Assembly: GCA_013306675.1 (NCBI GenBank)
Contig: JABLUY010000067.1
Location: forward strand, 1-64,000
Source of the DNA: Thraustochytrium sp. TN22
Taxonomy: Eukaryota; Sar; Bigyra; Thraustochytrida; Thraustochytriidae
Length of the DNA: 64,000 nucleotides
Direction of reading: 5' to 3'
Shown here: positions 18,588 to 28,428 of the stretch, in pieces
How the letters are laid out: every line of letters starts with the position of its first letter
Position numbering within the stretch: the first letter of the stretch is position 1
Notes under the pieces: model-generated
What the model was told of the DNA's origin: nothing
Database searches by the model: none
The model's input: only the letters and a program-made list of their open reading frames with translations
Made by a program: the position numbers and the translations under genes

Positions 18588-18622
18588 GCTCTGCTCGCTC
18601 TGCTCTGCTCTACTCTCCTCTG
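18588..18622 (-). repeat. Period-5 (GCTCT/CTCTG) array upstream of the ankyrin gene
   Basis: Seven 5-mers in register, 286-320 bp upstream of the ankyrin ATG at 18302. Confidence 0.6.
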
Positions 18623-18653
18623 CAGCTCTAGGCTACTCTGCGCGGCAGTGCGC

Positions 18654-18725
18654 TTAGCACGCGGAGTACTGCTCGAGCTCCTCGGCGGCGACGTCCACGA
18701 CTTGGGCGGTCAACACAGAAATCGA
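18654..18725 (-). CDS. Possible short C-terminal exon of an unknown gene
   Basis: A minus-strand segment encodes V-V-D-V-A-A-E-E-L-E-Q-Y-S-A-C then TAA, with strongly GC3-biased codons, preceded by CCCAAG that could be an acceptor. Sequence further upstream in the same frame looks non-coding. A first exon was not identified. May be chance. Confidence 0.2.
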   Translation of the reverse strand, partial: SISVLTAQVVDVAAEELEQYSAC

Positions 18726-19122
18726 GCGATGGCGAGCGGCGAGCGGCGAGGGTGAGCGCAGGCCCAGGGTGAGGGCGAGGGAGGGAAGTGGTGGGTACGG
18801 ACGGTGCCGGCCGTGACGGTGGGCGAGCACACGGCGACGGGGATTTGTAGAATGCCGGCACGTCGAGTGCGGGCCGGTACTCTCTCGTATGAGGAGGGGA
18901 CGCGACTCGGATGCAGACGCGACGCGCGGCGTGCCAGAGCTTGGAATGAGGAGCGCGAGAGGATCGTTTGCCTCTGGCCGGCCTGCCCTCCTCCCGGACG
19001 AGTTGCGCAGGCGCAAGTACCGCCTCAGCTCGCCATCGAGCGAGTATCGATCAAGACCGGCAGGTAGGCCGGCCGGGCCGTAGGGTGGCGCCTTGCACGT
19101 GACTTTCAGCCAGCTCGCCCTC

Positions 19123-19176
19123 TAGAGCTGTAGCTACCTAAGCTAGCTAACTAGCTAGTAGTATGGCTAGGCCTAC
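19123..19176. repeat. CTAG-rich island
   Basis: Dense AGCTAG/CTAGCT words (TCTAGAGCTGTAGCTACC, AAGCTAGCTAACTAGCTAG) that can fold on themselves, in a GC-rich genome where such words are otherwise rare. Confidence 0.6.
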
Positions 19177-19527
19177 CTGCTGGAGGCTGAAGCACGGGCG
19201 CAGCGTCGCACTGTAAGTGGCAGCGAGCGGCCCGCCGGCGACCCACAGCGCTGAGCGCTCGATCGACCCGCGCGCGACGTGGAAGTCGTGGCTCGGTGCG
19301 CAAGTTGATCAGGCTCGGCGTGCGCGTGGGGTGCAGGGCGCCACCCTACGCACGGTTCTGCTTCGTCGAAAGACGGGAGGGTCACCGTCACCCGCGCAGT
19401 TGCTCGGCTGCGCCAAGGCTCTCACCCTCGTCTTGAACGATCTTCTCGTCCTGCACGATGCTCGCTTTGCATGCCTGCCCACTGAAATCATCTCCGGGTC
19501 ATTGTTTTTGTTTTGCATTCATCATCA

Positions 19528-22500
19528 TCAGAAGATGGCCTCCCAGGCAGGCCTAGATGAGGCCCTGGCCGCCGGCGCAGAGCGTGGCTTGAAGGAGTTC
19601 GCTGCCTGAGGCGTGGAAGCGCGCTGGAGCGTGTCGAGCACGCGCGATTGGCCCACGACCTCGAGCACAGAAGCCGGCGCAGGAAGAGCGCGAGCACGCA
19701 GAGCTGGGAGGTCGAGGCTGCGGAAGAACTCGTGCTCCGTGACGCTAGGTGCCGCGGCGCCGCAGGACGCAGCCCCGAGCCGGAGCTCCGGGTCCGGGTG
19801 GAGCAGTGCTCGGACGAGGTCCACAAAGGCGTCGTCGCCGTTGCACGCGTCGTGCAGTTTGGCGAAGAGCGGGCTGTCCGGGTAAGACACGAGGTAGGCA
19901 GCATGCTGGCTACGCAGCGAGGAGACCACCTGCGCCCGGAACGGGAAGGACCCAGTGACGAGCTCAAAGTAGAAGACGCCGAGCGCCCACCAGTCAACGG
20001 CCGTGCCATAGCCCTGGAGAGTCATAATCTCCGGCGCGATGAAGGTGGGCGTGCCGCACAACGTGTAGGTACGCGGGTGCGAGTCGGAGAGCTCCTTGGC
20101 CATGCCAAAGTCCGTGAGGCGCAGGTAGCCGTCGACGCAGAGGATGCAGTTCTCTGGCTTGAGGTCCCGGAACACGACGCGACGCTCGTGCAGGTACTCG
20201 ACCGCCAGCGCGATCTGGCCCGCAAAGAAGCGCATTTCCTCGGTGGACAGCGATTGCGAGGGCCGCGGCTCGATGAGGTCAAAGAGATCTCCGCCCAGAC
20301 CACACTCAAGAAGCAGGTAGACGCTGCGCTCGTCTTGGAAGCTGCGCACGAAGCGCGCGATGAACGGGCAGCCATCGCCCACCTTGGACATGATGACACG
20401 TTCCGCCAGCACGCGCTGCTCCTGGCGGCGCGCCACAATCTTGCGCTTGGACAGTTGCTTGAGCGCAAAGACATGGTTCGTCTCGCGGTCGCGCACCAGG
20501 GTGACCGAGCCGAAGGCGCCGGCACCCAGGCTCTGCAGGCGCTCCAGGCTGTCGAGCGAGAGCACCAACCCGGTCGCACGCTTGCGCGGCGAGACGGCCT
20601 TGCCGGTCGACTCGCGCGCTTGGCCCGGGGTGCGCGGCTTGGCGCCGCCCGCCTCGGTACGCGGCGTACGCCAGCCCTGCGCCGTTGCGCACTGCTCGCG
20701 CGAGGTCGGCGTGCCGTTGCGGTGTGGCGAGGCGCACGCCGGCAACGAGCGCCCACCCACGGCCGTGGCCGCCGTCTGCACGGGCGAAAGCGTGCGCAGA
20801 AAGGCCAGCTGCTTTTGCGTCTTGAGTCCGAACCCGAGCCCGCGTGGCGCCCTCGATACGGCCAGCCGCTCCTGGCCGGGCTCGCTCTCGCTCTCGCTCT
20901 CGTCGCTCGCGAGGCGCCGCAATTCGCGCATGCCGCCATTGTCCTCGTGCGCCTTGGCCTCGTCGACGTCGCCATTGTCGACGTCTTCATCGTCATCGTC
21001 ATCGTCATCGTCGTGGTCGTCGTCCAGGGCGCCGTCCGACTCGTCGTCCCCACCGTGGAATGACGACGTTGGCCGCAAAAGCGGGGCCATGTTCATGGGT
21101 ACCACGGGCACCGAGGCCGCGCGCAGTCCCGAGGCGCGTGCCGCGAGCCGTGGCGCCTCGGAGCGCCAATCAGCGCGGCTGCCGTGTGCAGGGCTCCCGG
21201 CGGAGTGCGGAGCCTGGGGCGAGCTGTCCATTGGGCCGCGCCACGCGCCAAACGCCTCGTTAATGCCGGCCGACCCGGGCGAGGACACTGCCAACGCGGT
21301 GGTCACCATTGGCGCCGCCGCCGCCGACGTTGTCACCGCTCCAGACGTGTCGCGGCTCACCCTGGGCACCGGCAGGCTCTGCAGGCGCGGGCGGGGGCGC
21401 TTTTGGCCGGCCGAGGCGCCCAGCGCCAGGCGGCACCGGTACATTGCGTTCACGGAGCTGAGAGCGCTCTCTGCCGGCACGTCGTCCAGCTCCTCACCCC
21501 CGTCCTCGTCCTTGTCAGTGTCCGGGTCGCTCACCGAGCGCGCGCGTAGCGCGTACAGCGAGGGCAGCGAATTTGGGCTGCAGGGCTCGTCGTCCAGAAC
21601 AAGAAGCTCACCGCACTTGTCGTCCGGGTCGCGCTCCTTGCCTTCTCCATCAAAGTCTCCCCCAGCCAAGGTCGTCATGTCGCTGATGGTGCCCATGGTT
21701 TCGCGACTGGGGGAGCGCGGGCGCATGTCGGCGTCCCCGTCCACGTCCACCGTGGCGGGGTGTGTCGCGTCGCCGGCGTCGCGACGCGGCGAGCAGCTGC
21801 TCATTGTGCGGGACGACTCGTCTGAGGACTGGCGCACGTAGCGTGGACGCTTGCGGAGCTTGTTGAAGATGCCAGCGCCGGAGGAGCTCAGGAGTGGCGA
21901 GGAGATGCTGGTGAGGCTCGCGCTGGGGCGCGCGTCGCCCGGCACCGGCGCTTCTGGAACCACGAGCAAGCAGGTGCGCGGCTCGAGTGTCACGCTGAGT
22001 GCGTCGGCTGCCAGCAGGCGACGCACAAGGTAGCCTTGACCAACGCTCAGGCGGCCGAGCGCGCGCGTGAGCTCCCGCCCCCCCTCCTCAGTGTCGTCCT
22101 CCGCGTCGCGCACCTCGACAGAGCCCTGAAGCACGACAAATCGCACGTCCACGGAGGGCGCCTGCAGGCGGCGCGTGAGTTGGTGCACCGGGAAGCTGTC
22201 CCCGGACGGGTAGCTCACGGTGAAGCCTTGGGTCGCGACCTGGTCCTCGACGACGGTCACAGGGAGGCTGGAATACGGGTGCAGATTGAGCAGGACCTGC
22301 ACGAAGAAGTGGTGGCGCATCGCCGTGCGCAGGCGTGCGAGCGGCGCCAGGCGACCATACGGAATCACGTAGACTTCGGTGCCGTCCGCGGCGACCACCA
22401 CGTCCGCCGCGCAGCGGTCCTGGCTGTCAACGCAGAAGCCGTCCTCGCCAAAATACTCGCCAGGCGCACGCTCCCAAAGCACCTCGCCGTGTTGCTTGAG

Positions 22501-23286
22501 CTCCAGCAAGCTCGACACGCCGCCATCGCGCAGCACGCCCCACACCTCGCCGGAGCGCACCAAGAAGAGGCGGTCGGCCGGCGCGCCGTGGCGCAGGAGC
22601 ACCTCGCCGCGCGCCGCGCGCACGAGCTCCGCGCCGAGTTCGAGTTGTGCGCGCTCCGCCTCGGACAGTTGCCGCAGAACCGGGTGGCGCGCGATGAGGT
22701 CGCGGCACGAGCCCGGCCTGGCGGCGCTCATGCTGCGGGCCGCTTCGAAGGCCGCGCGCGTCAGCCTCCAGAGCCGCGGCGCGTCCGTGCAGTCCACCTC
22801 CAGCGTCCAGCTGCTCGGGCAGCCGCACACGAGCGCGTGCGTGCCGAAGGCGCCGGCATTTTCAAAATGCACGCGCTCCACGTCGGACCCTTGCCGCCGC
22901 AGTTGCAGCTGCAACTGCAGCTGCAGCTGCGGCTGCTGCTCCTGCTGGCGCCACTCCTCCTCGTCCGCGCCGCCGTCGTCTCCCTCGTACGTCTCCCGTC
23001 CTCTCCGCATCGTCACGCAGTGCTCGCCATGGTCGTCCTTACCGTACGCGCCGCGCCGCAGCACGGCCCTTCCTCGCGTGAGGAAATACGCCGCGTCGCC
23101 GCGTCGGCCCTGCTCGAAGACCACGGCGCCGTCCGCGTCTCGCGCGCGCGGCAGGTCGTCCGCGTCCACGAGCTGCAGCGCCTCCACGCACGCGTCCACC
23201 TCGTCCTCCCGCAGATCCGCGCGCTCCTCGCCGTCCACCGTCAGCGCGCGCAGCGCCGCGGCGAGCGCCGCGCGCTCCCCGGCCAT
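19528..23286 (-). CDS. PKG-architecture AGC protein kinase with degenerate cyclic-nucleotide-binding domains
   Basis: 1252 residues. N-terminal half: two or three CNBD-like beta-roll segments (about 45-185, 195-325, and a weaker third about 340-450), for example A-R-G-E-V-L-L-R-H-G and Y-F-G-E-D-G-F-C-V-D. A 450-residue disordered linker with a poly-Asp block near residue 760 follows. The kinase domain (about 905-1170) has Gly-loop L-G-A-G-A-F-G-S-V, Lys in F-A-L-K-Q-L-S-K, catalytic loop F-R-D-L-K-P-E-N, D-F-G, and activation loop T-L-C-G-T-P-T-F-I-A-P-E-I. All catalytic residues are present, and an AGC-type tail follows. cGMP-dependent kinases have this order, but the canonical FGE...RTA phosphate-binding cassette is not intact in any CNBD. 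A large Gln/Leu-rich insertion sits in the first. Activation by cGMP is therefore doubtful. Confidence 0.85.
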   Translation of the reverse strand: MAGERAALAAALRALTVDGEERADLREDEVDACVEALQLVDADDLPRARDADGAVVFEQGRRGDAAYFLTRGRAVLRRGAYGKDDHGEHCVTMRRGRETYEGDDGGADEEEWRQQEQQPQLQLQLQLQLRRQGSDVERVHFENAGAFGTHALVCGCPSSWTLEVDCTDAPRLWRLTRAAFEAARSMSAARPGSCRDLIARHPVLRQLSEAERAQLELGAELVRAARGEVLLRHGAPADRLFLVRSGEVWGVLRDGGVSSLLELKQHGEVLWERAPGEYFGEDGFCVDSQDRCAADVVVAADGTEVYVIPYGRLAPLARLRTAMRHHFFVQVLLNLHPYSSLPVTVVEDQVATQGFTVSYPSGDSFPVHQLTRRLQAPSVDVRFVVLQGSVEVRDAEDDTEEGGRELTRALGRLSVGQGYLVRRLLAADALSVTLEPRTCLLVVPEAPVPGDARPSASLTSISSPLLSSSGAGIFNKLRKRPRYVRQSSDESSRTMSSCSPRRDAGDATHPATVDVDGDADMRPRSPSRETMGTISDMTTLAGGDFDGEGKERDPDDKCGELLVLDDEPCSPNSLPSLYALRARSVSDPDTDKDEDGGEELDDVPAESALSSVNAMYRCRLALGASAGQKRPRPRLQSLPVPRVSRDTSGAVTTSAAAAPMVTTALAVSSPGSAGINEAFGAWRGPMDSSPQAPHSAGSPAHGSRADWRSEAPRLAARASGLRAASVPVVPMNMAPLLRPTSSFHGGDDESDGALDDDHDDDDDDDDEDVDNGDVDEAKAHEDNGGMRELRRLASDESESESEPGQERLAVSRAPRGLGFGLKTQKQLAFLRTLSPVQTAATAVGGRSLPACASPHRNGTPTSREQCATAQGWRTPRTEAGGAKPRTPGQARESTGKAVSPRKRATGLVLSLDSLERLQSLGAGAFGSVTLVRDRETNHVFALKQLSKRKIVARRQEQRVLAERVIMSKVGDGCPFIARFVRSFQDERSVYLLLECGLGGDLFDLIEPRPSQSLSTEEMRFFAGQIALAVEYLHERRVVFRDLKPENCILCVDGYLRLTDFGMAKELSDSHPRTYTLCGTPTFIAPEIMTLQGYGTAVDWWALGVFYFELVTGSFPFRAQVVSSLRSQHAAYLVSYPDSPLFAKLHDACNGDDAFVDLVRALLHPDPELRLGAASCGAAAPSVTEHEFFRSLDLPALRARALPAPASVLEVVGQSRVLDTLQRASTPQAANSFKPRSAPAARASSRPAWEAIF

Positions 23287-23731
23287 CGCTCGCTCTCGCT
23301 CTCGCTCTCGCCTCCGCCCGCGCGCGCGCGGCGCCGCCCGCCGCCGCCGCCGCCGCCGCCGCCGGGAGGCCTTTGCTGCTTTGATTCACTCCGCAGCTCA
23401 AGCGCGCATGACCGCCTCCGGCGGCGCCTCCTGTTTGAATTTGAATGGGCATGCGCGCTTGATCCGCTCATTCCCTCTCTCTCACGCGCCAGATCCGTTC
23501 CGGGACGCGCGCGCGCGGTCCCCTAAGGCGGCGGCGGCGGCGGCGGCCACTTGCGCGGCGCGGCGGCGCACTTGCGCGGGCGCGGCGCCCACTTGCGCCG
23601 CGGCGCCGCAAGTGCCGCCAAGCGCGCCACGCGCGCCGGCGCGTAAGGCGGCCGCGGGCGGTTTCGCGCGCGCCGAGCACGGCGGCGCGAGTCCGAGTCA
23701 GCCTGAGGGAACTTGACGGCGGGCGCGCGGC

Positions 23732-23765
23732 GCCGAGCCGAGCCGAGCCGAGCCGAGCCGCGCGG
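23732..23765 (-). repeat. Period-5 (GCCGA) array
   Basis: Six 5-mers (GCCGA repeated, then GCCGC), 446 bp upstream of the PKG-like ATG. Confidence 0.7.
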
Positions 23766-24414
23766 CGAGGCCGAGCGGCGGCCGGGCCCGGCCTGGAACG
23801 AGGCGAAGAGAGGAGGCCGGCGCAGCGGGCCCTGCGCGGCGAGACGCCGGGCCGGGTTTTCTCGCGCGAGTTCTTCGTCCTGCTGGAGAACGCAGGCTAC
23901 GCTGGGGCAAGTGCGCGCGCGATTTTTCCCATCGCGAGCGAGCGCAAAAGCCAGGGCAGGAGGCGAGGCAGGGCACGGGCAGGACGAAGCAGGATGAGTC
24001 AGGCGCGAGGAGCGGGAGGAGAGGAGATTTCTCTTCTCCGCTCCGCTCCGGAAGAGCGCTGCAGCGCAGAGCGGTGCCTGAGGAGAACGGCGCGAGCCGG
24101 GCCGTGCGTGGAGAAAAATGCGGGCATGACAACGGGACTTGCGCGGCGCGCCGTGCAGCGCAGGCTGCGCAGCGCAGTACGTGACGCAAGGCTGCGGCGG
24201 CATGATCGTGCGAGTCGGCGCGAGTCGCCCTGGATGGATCGATGGACCGCGCGTGCGCGCGTGCAGGCCCCCGGGACATTCCCAAGGCTGGCTTCTCTCC
24301 TGATCTGAAGAAATGGGAAGAGAGGCTACGAAGGGATCGAGCTGCCAGGGCGGCAGGGCCTGCCTGCATGCGAAGTCTGCGCCGAGCTGAGATGAGGCCA
24401 ACCTGCCTGCCTAC

Positions 24415-24513
24415 CTGCCTGGCCCACGCGGCGCCCCGCTCGTACGTCGCCAGCACGTGCGACGCGGCGGCGGCGGCGGCCGCGTCGGAGCCTCCGACCA
24501 CGGGCGCCGCCAT
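24415..24513 (-). CDS. Candidate first exon of an unidentified gene
   Basis: The minus-strand ATG at 24513 opens M-A-A-P-V-V-G-G-S-D-A, then S-H-V-L-A-T-Y-E-R-G-A-A-W-A-R-Q, ending at a good donor CAG|GTAGGC. A possible acceptor (TTCTCCAG at 23883) would join Q-D-E-E-L-A-R-E-N-P-A-R-R in phase, but the implied intron (532 bp) is far longer than the others here. It starts about 90 bp from the divergent TMEM184 start. Unverified. Confidence 0.2.
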
Positions 24514-24605
24514 GTGTCTCGGCCGCGGTCACGAGATGGGGATGCGCGGCTCCCTCGGCGCGCAAGACCGCAACTCGCGTGGCGCGCGCGCGCGGGCCGG
24601 CGGCG

Positions 24606-24945
24606 ATGCGGCTGGAGGCGGCGGGCGGCGCGGTTGCGGGCGGCGCGGGCGGCGCGGCGGCGGGCGCGCGCGCGGCGGCGGAGGCGGCGGCCGAGCAGGC
24701 GCTGGCGGCGGCAGCGGCGGCGGCGCGCGCGGACGTGGCGGCGCGCAGCGCGGAGGGCGCGCTGGGCAGCCTGGAGCAGGACGCGTGGGCGCGGCAGGGC
24801 ACGGTGGTGCTGGCAGCGGCGGTCTGCACGATGCTGGCGGTCTGCGTGTCGGTGGTGACGGTGCTGGGCCACCTGCGGCACTTCTCCGTGCCGGCGCAGC
24901 AAAAGCTCATCTGCAGGATCGTGCTGCTGGTGCCCGTGTACGCGG

Positions 24946-24977
<32 letters not shown>

Positions 24978-25994
24978 TGGGCCGTGGCGTTTGAAATGGT
25001 GCGCGGCTGCTACGAGGCCTTTGTGGTGTACACGTTCTTGGCGCTCCTGCTGACGTATTTGGGCGGCGAGCGCGCGCTCGGCGACTGGCTCGAGACGCGC
25101 GGCCACGTGCAGCACTGGGGGCTGGTGCGCGAGCTGCTGCCGCGGCACCGCAACATCCCGCTGGGCCCGCGCTTCCTGCGCCGCGTGCAGCAGGGCGTGC
25201 TGCAGTTTGTCTTCGTCAAACCGCTGACCGCGGCGCTCGCGCTGCTGCTCTCGCTCGCCGGCGTGTACCACGAGGGCAGCTTCCGCTTCTCGGACGCCTA
25301 CCCGTACCTGAGCGCCATCAACAACCTGAGCGTGTCCGTGGCCCTTTACTGCCTGGTGCTCTTTTACCTGGCCACCGAGGCGCTTTTGCGCCCCTTCAAG
25401 CCGCTGCCCAAGTTCCTCGTGGTCAAGGCCGTCGTCTTCTTTTGCTTCTGGCAGGCCTGCACGCTTCAGGGCCTCTACTGGATCGGCGTGCTGCCCTCGC
25501 GCACCGACGTGAGCCTCCTGCAGAACTCACTCATCTGCATTGAGATGCTCCTCGCCGCCGTCGCGCACCACATCGCCTTCTCGCCCTCGGATTACCGCCA
25601 GGACGCCGCGGGCGCCACGGCGCTGGCCGCCAAGCTTGCGCGCGGCAGCGAGGAGGTCGCAGCGGCCAGTCGCCTGAGCGCCGCGGACCGCGATACCTGG
25701 CGCTCGGCCGCAGCCGACGCCGCGGCGCCCTCGCGTGCCGTGGACGACGTGGGCGACGGCGACGGCGACAGCGACTGCGACGACGACACGCAGAGCTTGC
25801 TTCCCAAGTTCATTGCAGTCCTCGACGGCCGCGACGTGCTCCACGAGGGCAAGGACAAGTTTGTTGACCACCCCGCCCACCGCGCCAACACCGAGCTGGC
25901 CGACACGAGTCGCGCTATTCTCGCGGCCTACGACGCCGACTCGCAAGCGGACGCCTTGCGCCGTGCGAGCCTGACCGCTGACGACCTCGTCTGA
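24606..25994 (+). CDS. TMEM184/OST-alpha family seven-transmembrane protein
   Basis: 462 residues from M-R-L-E-A-A-G-G, the first in-frame ATG. After an Ala-rich N-terminus come seven hydrophobic helices (residues about 65-360). The family signature is clear: H-L-R-H-F-S-V-P-A-Q-Q-K after TM1, R-I-V-L-L-V-P-V-Y-A-V in TM2, then Y-E-A-F-V-V-Y-T-F-L-A-L-L-L-T-Y-L-G-G-E. K-P-L-T-A and F-L-V-V-K-A-V-V-F-F-C-F-W-Q follow later, as in TMEM184 and plant LAZ1 proteins. The cytosolic tail is acidic (D-D-V-G-D-G-D-G-D-S-D) and polar. Family members are organic-solute-transporter-like proteins of endomembranes; the substrate here is unknown. Confidence 0.9.
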
Positions 25995-26109
25995 CACTGG
26001 GTGAAAACCAAATTGTTTTGATTTGTTTTGTTTCTCTCGACTCAAGCAAGAAAGTCGCTGGTCACGGCTTTTCGTGCCTGAACGCCCGCGGTACGAAGGA
26101 TACCTTACG

Positions 26110-27552
26110 TCAGACGTGCAGCGGGATGGCGTGGAACGCGTTCTGGTCCACCTGGCACGTCGGGCACTTGAGCTGGCCGGCGGTGCGCGTGATGCGCATC
26201 ATGGAGGTGCGCGCGATCACGTGGCCGCAGTGCAAGAGCATCGGCTCGTTCTCCTCGGACGTCTGCTCCTTGTGGACCGGGCAGACCACGACCGAGTGGT
26301 AGTCAAAGCCCGAGTCTAGGTCCACGTTCACCGGCAGCTGCTCCAGGTCAGTCCACGCAGAGCCCGCTGGCGTCGGCCGCGAGGCGTCCAGCAATGAGGC
26401 GCGCGGCGGCGCTGCCGCGGACGTCGAGGACGCTGACCGGCGCTCCGAGGCCATCGCAGACATGTGCCTTGCGGCATGGGCCACGACCGCCGCATAGTGC
26501 GAGTCGGCTTGCGCTCTCGCATCGTCGGGCACGGCCGCGCTGGACGCACGCCGCGCCAGCAGCACGCGAAAGAACTTGCGTAGCTGCTTCACGCAGACCC
26601 GGCCGGCCTGCAGTGCGACGCTCAGCGGCGACTCAGACGGCACACCGTACACGAAGCTGGCGTCTGAGCGGAAGCACTGGCGCACAAGCTGCTGCTGCGC
26701 CGGCACGGGGCTCGGCTCCAAGAACACCAGGTTGCCCATGATGGACTGCACCTCGGCGTAGCGGCGTGCCTTGTATGGGCGGAACTCCTTGCGCGCATAG
26801 ATAATGGCGGCGCCCTCATCCCCGCCCACCGCGAGCTGCAAGAAGTGCAGCTTGTGCAGCTCGAAGACGAGGTCCGAAGACGCCGCCTCCAGGCGTGACG
26901 CATGCTGCGTCGCCCAGCGCAGGGCCAGCGTGATATCCACGACGCGCGCAGGCTCGGCCGTTGACTGTTGCTGCTGCTGCTGTTGTTGATGTTGCCGCCC
27001 GCCGCCGCTCGCTCGCGGTGCCACGATCGCCTCGCCCTCGAGACTGCGCAACACCTCGTGCATCTCCTCGAAGCGCGCCACGAGCGAGCTTTTGAGCGGC
27101 ACCGCGGCGGCGCTGGCCAGCTCGCGCGCCAGCTGGATGCGGCCCTCGTGCAAGAAGTGGTGGACAATGGCCTGCGTCAGCAGCGCCGAGACGGCGGTCT
27201 CGTCCGCGTCGTCCTCCTTGGCGGCGCGCCGGAAAACCTCCACGTCCTCGGGCTCCAGCACGCGGTCCAGCGACTTGCCCAGCTTGCCCAGCGCCGCGTG
27301 CATGGCCTTGTGGTTCGCGCGCATCTTGCTCTGCGCCGAGACACGCTCCGCGTCCTCGCCCAGCTGCGCCACGGCGCGCTTGCGCTTGCCCACCAGCGCC
27401 TGCGGGTCGGCATTCTGCGCAGCGGCGACGCGCAGCGCCGTCTTGCACGACCGCACGGCCGCCAGCACCGCCTCCAGCTCGCTCTCCGTCGCCTCGTAGC
27501 CCTGCTCGAGCCGCTTCCCGCACGCGCGCAGCTCCGCCATGGCCTCCTCCAT
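26110..27552 (-). CDS. RMND5: RMND5/Gid2, RING-type subunit of the CTLH (GID) E3 ubiquitin ligase
   Basis: RMND5 pairs with MAEA/Gid9 to form the catalytic RING module of the GID/CTLH ligase. 480 residues starting M-E-E-A-M-A-E-L-R. The coiled N-terminal region is followed by a LisH-like segment (Q-A-I-V-H-H-F-L-H-E-G-R-I-Q-L-A-R-E-L). A poly-Gln insertion (residues about 185-195) precedes a CTLH/CRA-type helical region (D-I-T-L-A-L-R-W-A-T-Q-H and I-I-Y-A-R-K-E-F-R-P-Y). The C-terminal degenerate RING reads C-P-V-H-K-E-Q-T, then P-M-L-L-H-C-G-H-V-I-A, then K-C-P-T-C-Q. The H-C-G-H-V-I and C-P-x-C signatures are diagnostic. The ATG at 27552 is preferred because upstream frame sequence is low-complexity. 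Confidence 0.9.
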   Translation of the reverse strand: MEEAMAELRACGKRLEQGYEATESELEAVLAAVRSCKTALRVAAAQNADPQALVGKRKRAVAQLGEDAERVSAQSKMRANHKAMHAALGKLGKSLDRVLEPEDVEVFRRAAKEDDADETAVSALLTQAIVHHFLHEGRIQLARELASAAAVPLKSSLVARFEEMHEVLRSLEGEAIVAPRASGGGRQHQQQQQQQQSTAEPARVVDITLALRWATQHASRLEAASSDLVFELHKLHFLQLAVGGDEGAAIIYARKEFRPYKARRYAEVQSIMGNLVFLEPSPVPAQQQLVRQCFRSDASFVYGVPSESPLSVALQAGRVCVKQLRKFFRVLLARRASSAAVPDDARAQADSHYAAVVAHAARHMSAMASERRSASSTSAAAPPRASLLDASRPTPAGSAWTDLEQLPVNVDLDSGFDYHSVVVCPVHKEQTSEENEPMLLHCGHVIARTSMMRITRTAGQLKCPTCQVDQNAFHAIPLHV

Positions 27553-27918
27553 CTTGCTCGCCGGCCGCGCTCGCTGTCGGCCGCTCGCCGCCTGCCCGCT
27601 CTGACCTGCGCTGCCCGCTCTGACCTCCGCCGCCGCCGCGCCCGCGCCCGCTGCCCGTGCCCGCTGCCCGCGCCGCAAGGCCGGTTCCGGGTATGGATGT
27701 TGCACGAAGAGAAGATGAGGACTCTTCTTCACCACCTCCGTGCGCTCGCCGCGCAAGAGCGGGCACTCCAGCAGCACGCACCGCACGAGAGCAGCCAGTG
27801 CTGATGCCGCGCGAGAGCGGCCGGTGCCGCTCGTCACATGGCCAAGCAGTGCTTGGCGATCGCAGCATGCGTGCCGTCGAGACGCTGTATCGTGGATTCA
27901 CAACTCCTGAGCGACGTG

Positions 27919-27950
27919 CATTGTCATTGTCATTGTCATTGTCATTGTCG
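27919..27950. repeat. CATTGT hexanucleotide array
   Basis: Five perfect CATTGT units, an AT-rich microsatellite in a divergent promoter. Confidence 0.9.
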
Positions 27951-28390
27951 TTTCTGTCACGTTGCGTCTGACGACAGTCAGAGCACAGCAACCTGAAGAG
28001 GCGTACGCTCACGTGCGTGCGTGCGGGCGGGCGGGCGGGCATGCATATGCGTACAACGGGATGACCTCGAGCCTGCCTTCATGCAGCCTTGTACGCGTCA
28101 TCTCCCTCTCCTCGGTGGTATGATTGACCGTGGCAAGCTGCTCGAGGTGAAGGTGACTCAGTTGTGACGCCCAGGCTGGTCGGGTTCGTCGTCGCGCCGC
28201 TGACTAGCCCCGAGGCCATGGCGTTCGGCGAGCGGCCTAAGAATGGCGCGGATGCAGTGCGGCCTTTACTGTTGGTACGCCGCGCGCGTGGACGTCCACG
28301 TGGAGCTGCACTGGCACTGCCACGCGAAGGAGGCCAGCAAAGCGCTCTCGAAGAGTAGGGCGCGGGCGCGGGCGGGGGCGCGGGCGCGAG

Positions 28391-28416
28391 CGCGGCGCGG
28401 CGCGGCGCGGCGCCGG
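28391..28416 (+). repeat. Period-5 (CGCGG) array directly upstream of PI4KB
   Basis: Five 5-mers (CGCGG repeated, then CGCCG), 13-38 bp before the ATG at 28429, preceded by a GGGCGC-rich stretch. Confidence 0.75.
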
Positions 28417-28428
28417 CGCGGCGGCGGT

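Larger units (their letters stand above)
18303..19527. other. Intergenic region between the ankyrin and PKG-like genes
   Basis: About 1.2 kb. Contains a period-5 (GCTCT) array, a CTAG island (19123-19176) and one minus-strand stretch with coding character (18654-18725). Otherwise only biased frames. Confidence 0.45.
23287..24605. other. Divergent promoter region between the PKG-like and TMEM184 genes
   Basis: 1.3 kb, extremely GC-rich near the PKG start (a CCG run at about 23337-23362 and GGCGCCGCAAGTGCGCC-like repeats at about 23530-23620). Contains a CCGAG period-5 array (23732-23765) and a candidate first exon on the minus strand (24415-24513). Other open frames here are Arg/Ala/Pro shadows. 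Confidence 0.5.
27553..28428. other. Divergent promoter region between RMND5 and PI4KB
   Basis: 876 bp. Near RMND5 there is an imperfect CCCGCTCTGACCT duplication and a CCCG-rich stretch (27585-27665). Further on are a CATTGT hexamer array (27919-27950), a GGGC run (about 28021-28037) and the GC array before PI4KB. Confidence 0.55.

Noticed and set aside
17154-18755. 533-codon plus-strand frame across the ankyrin gene
   Set aside because: Antisense to a protein with clear ankyrin repeats; no motif of its own.
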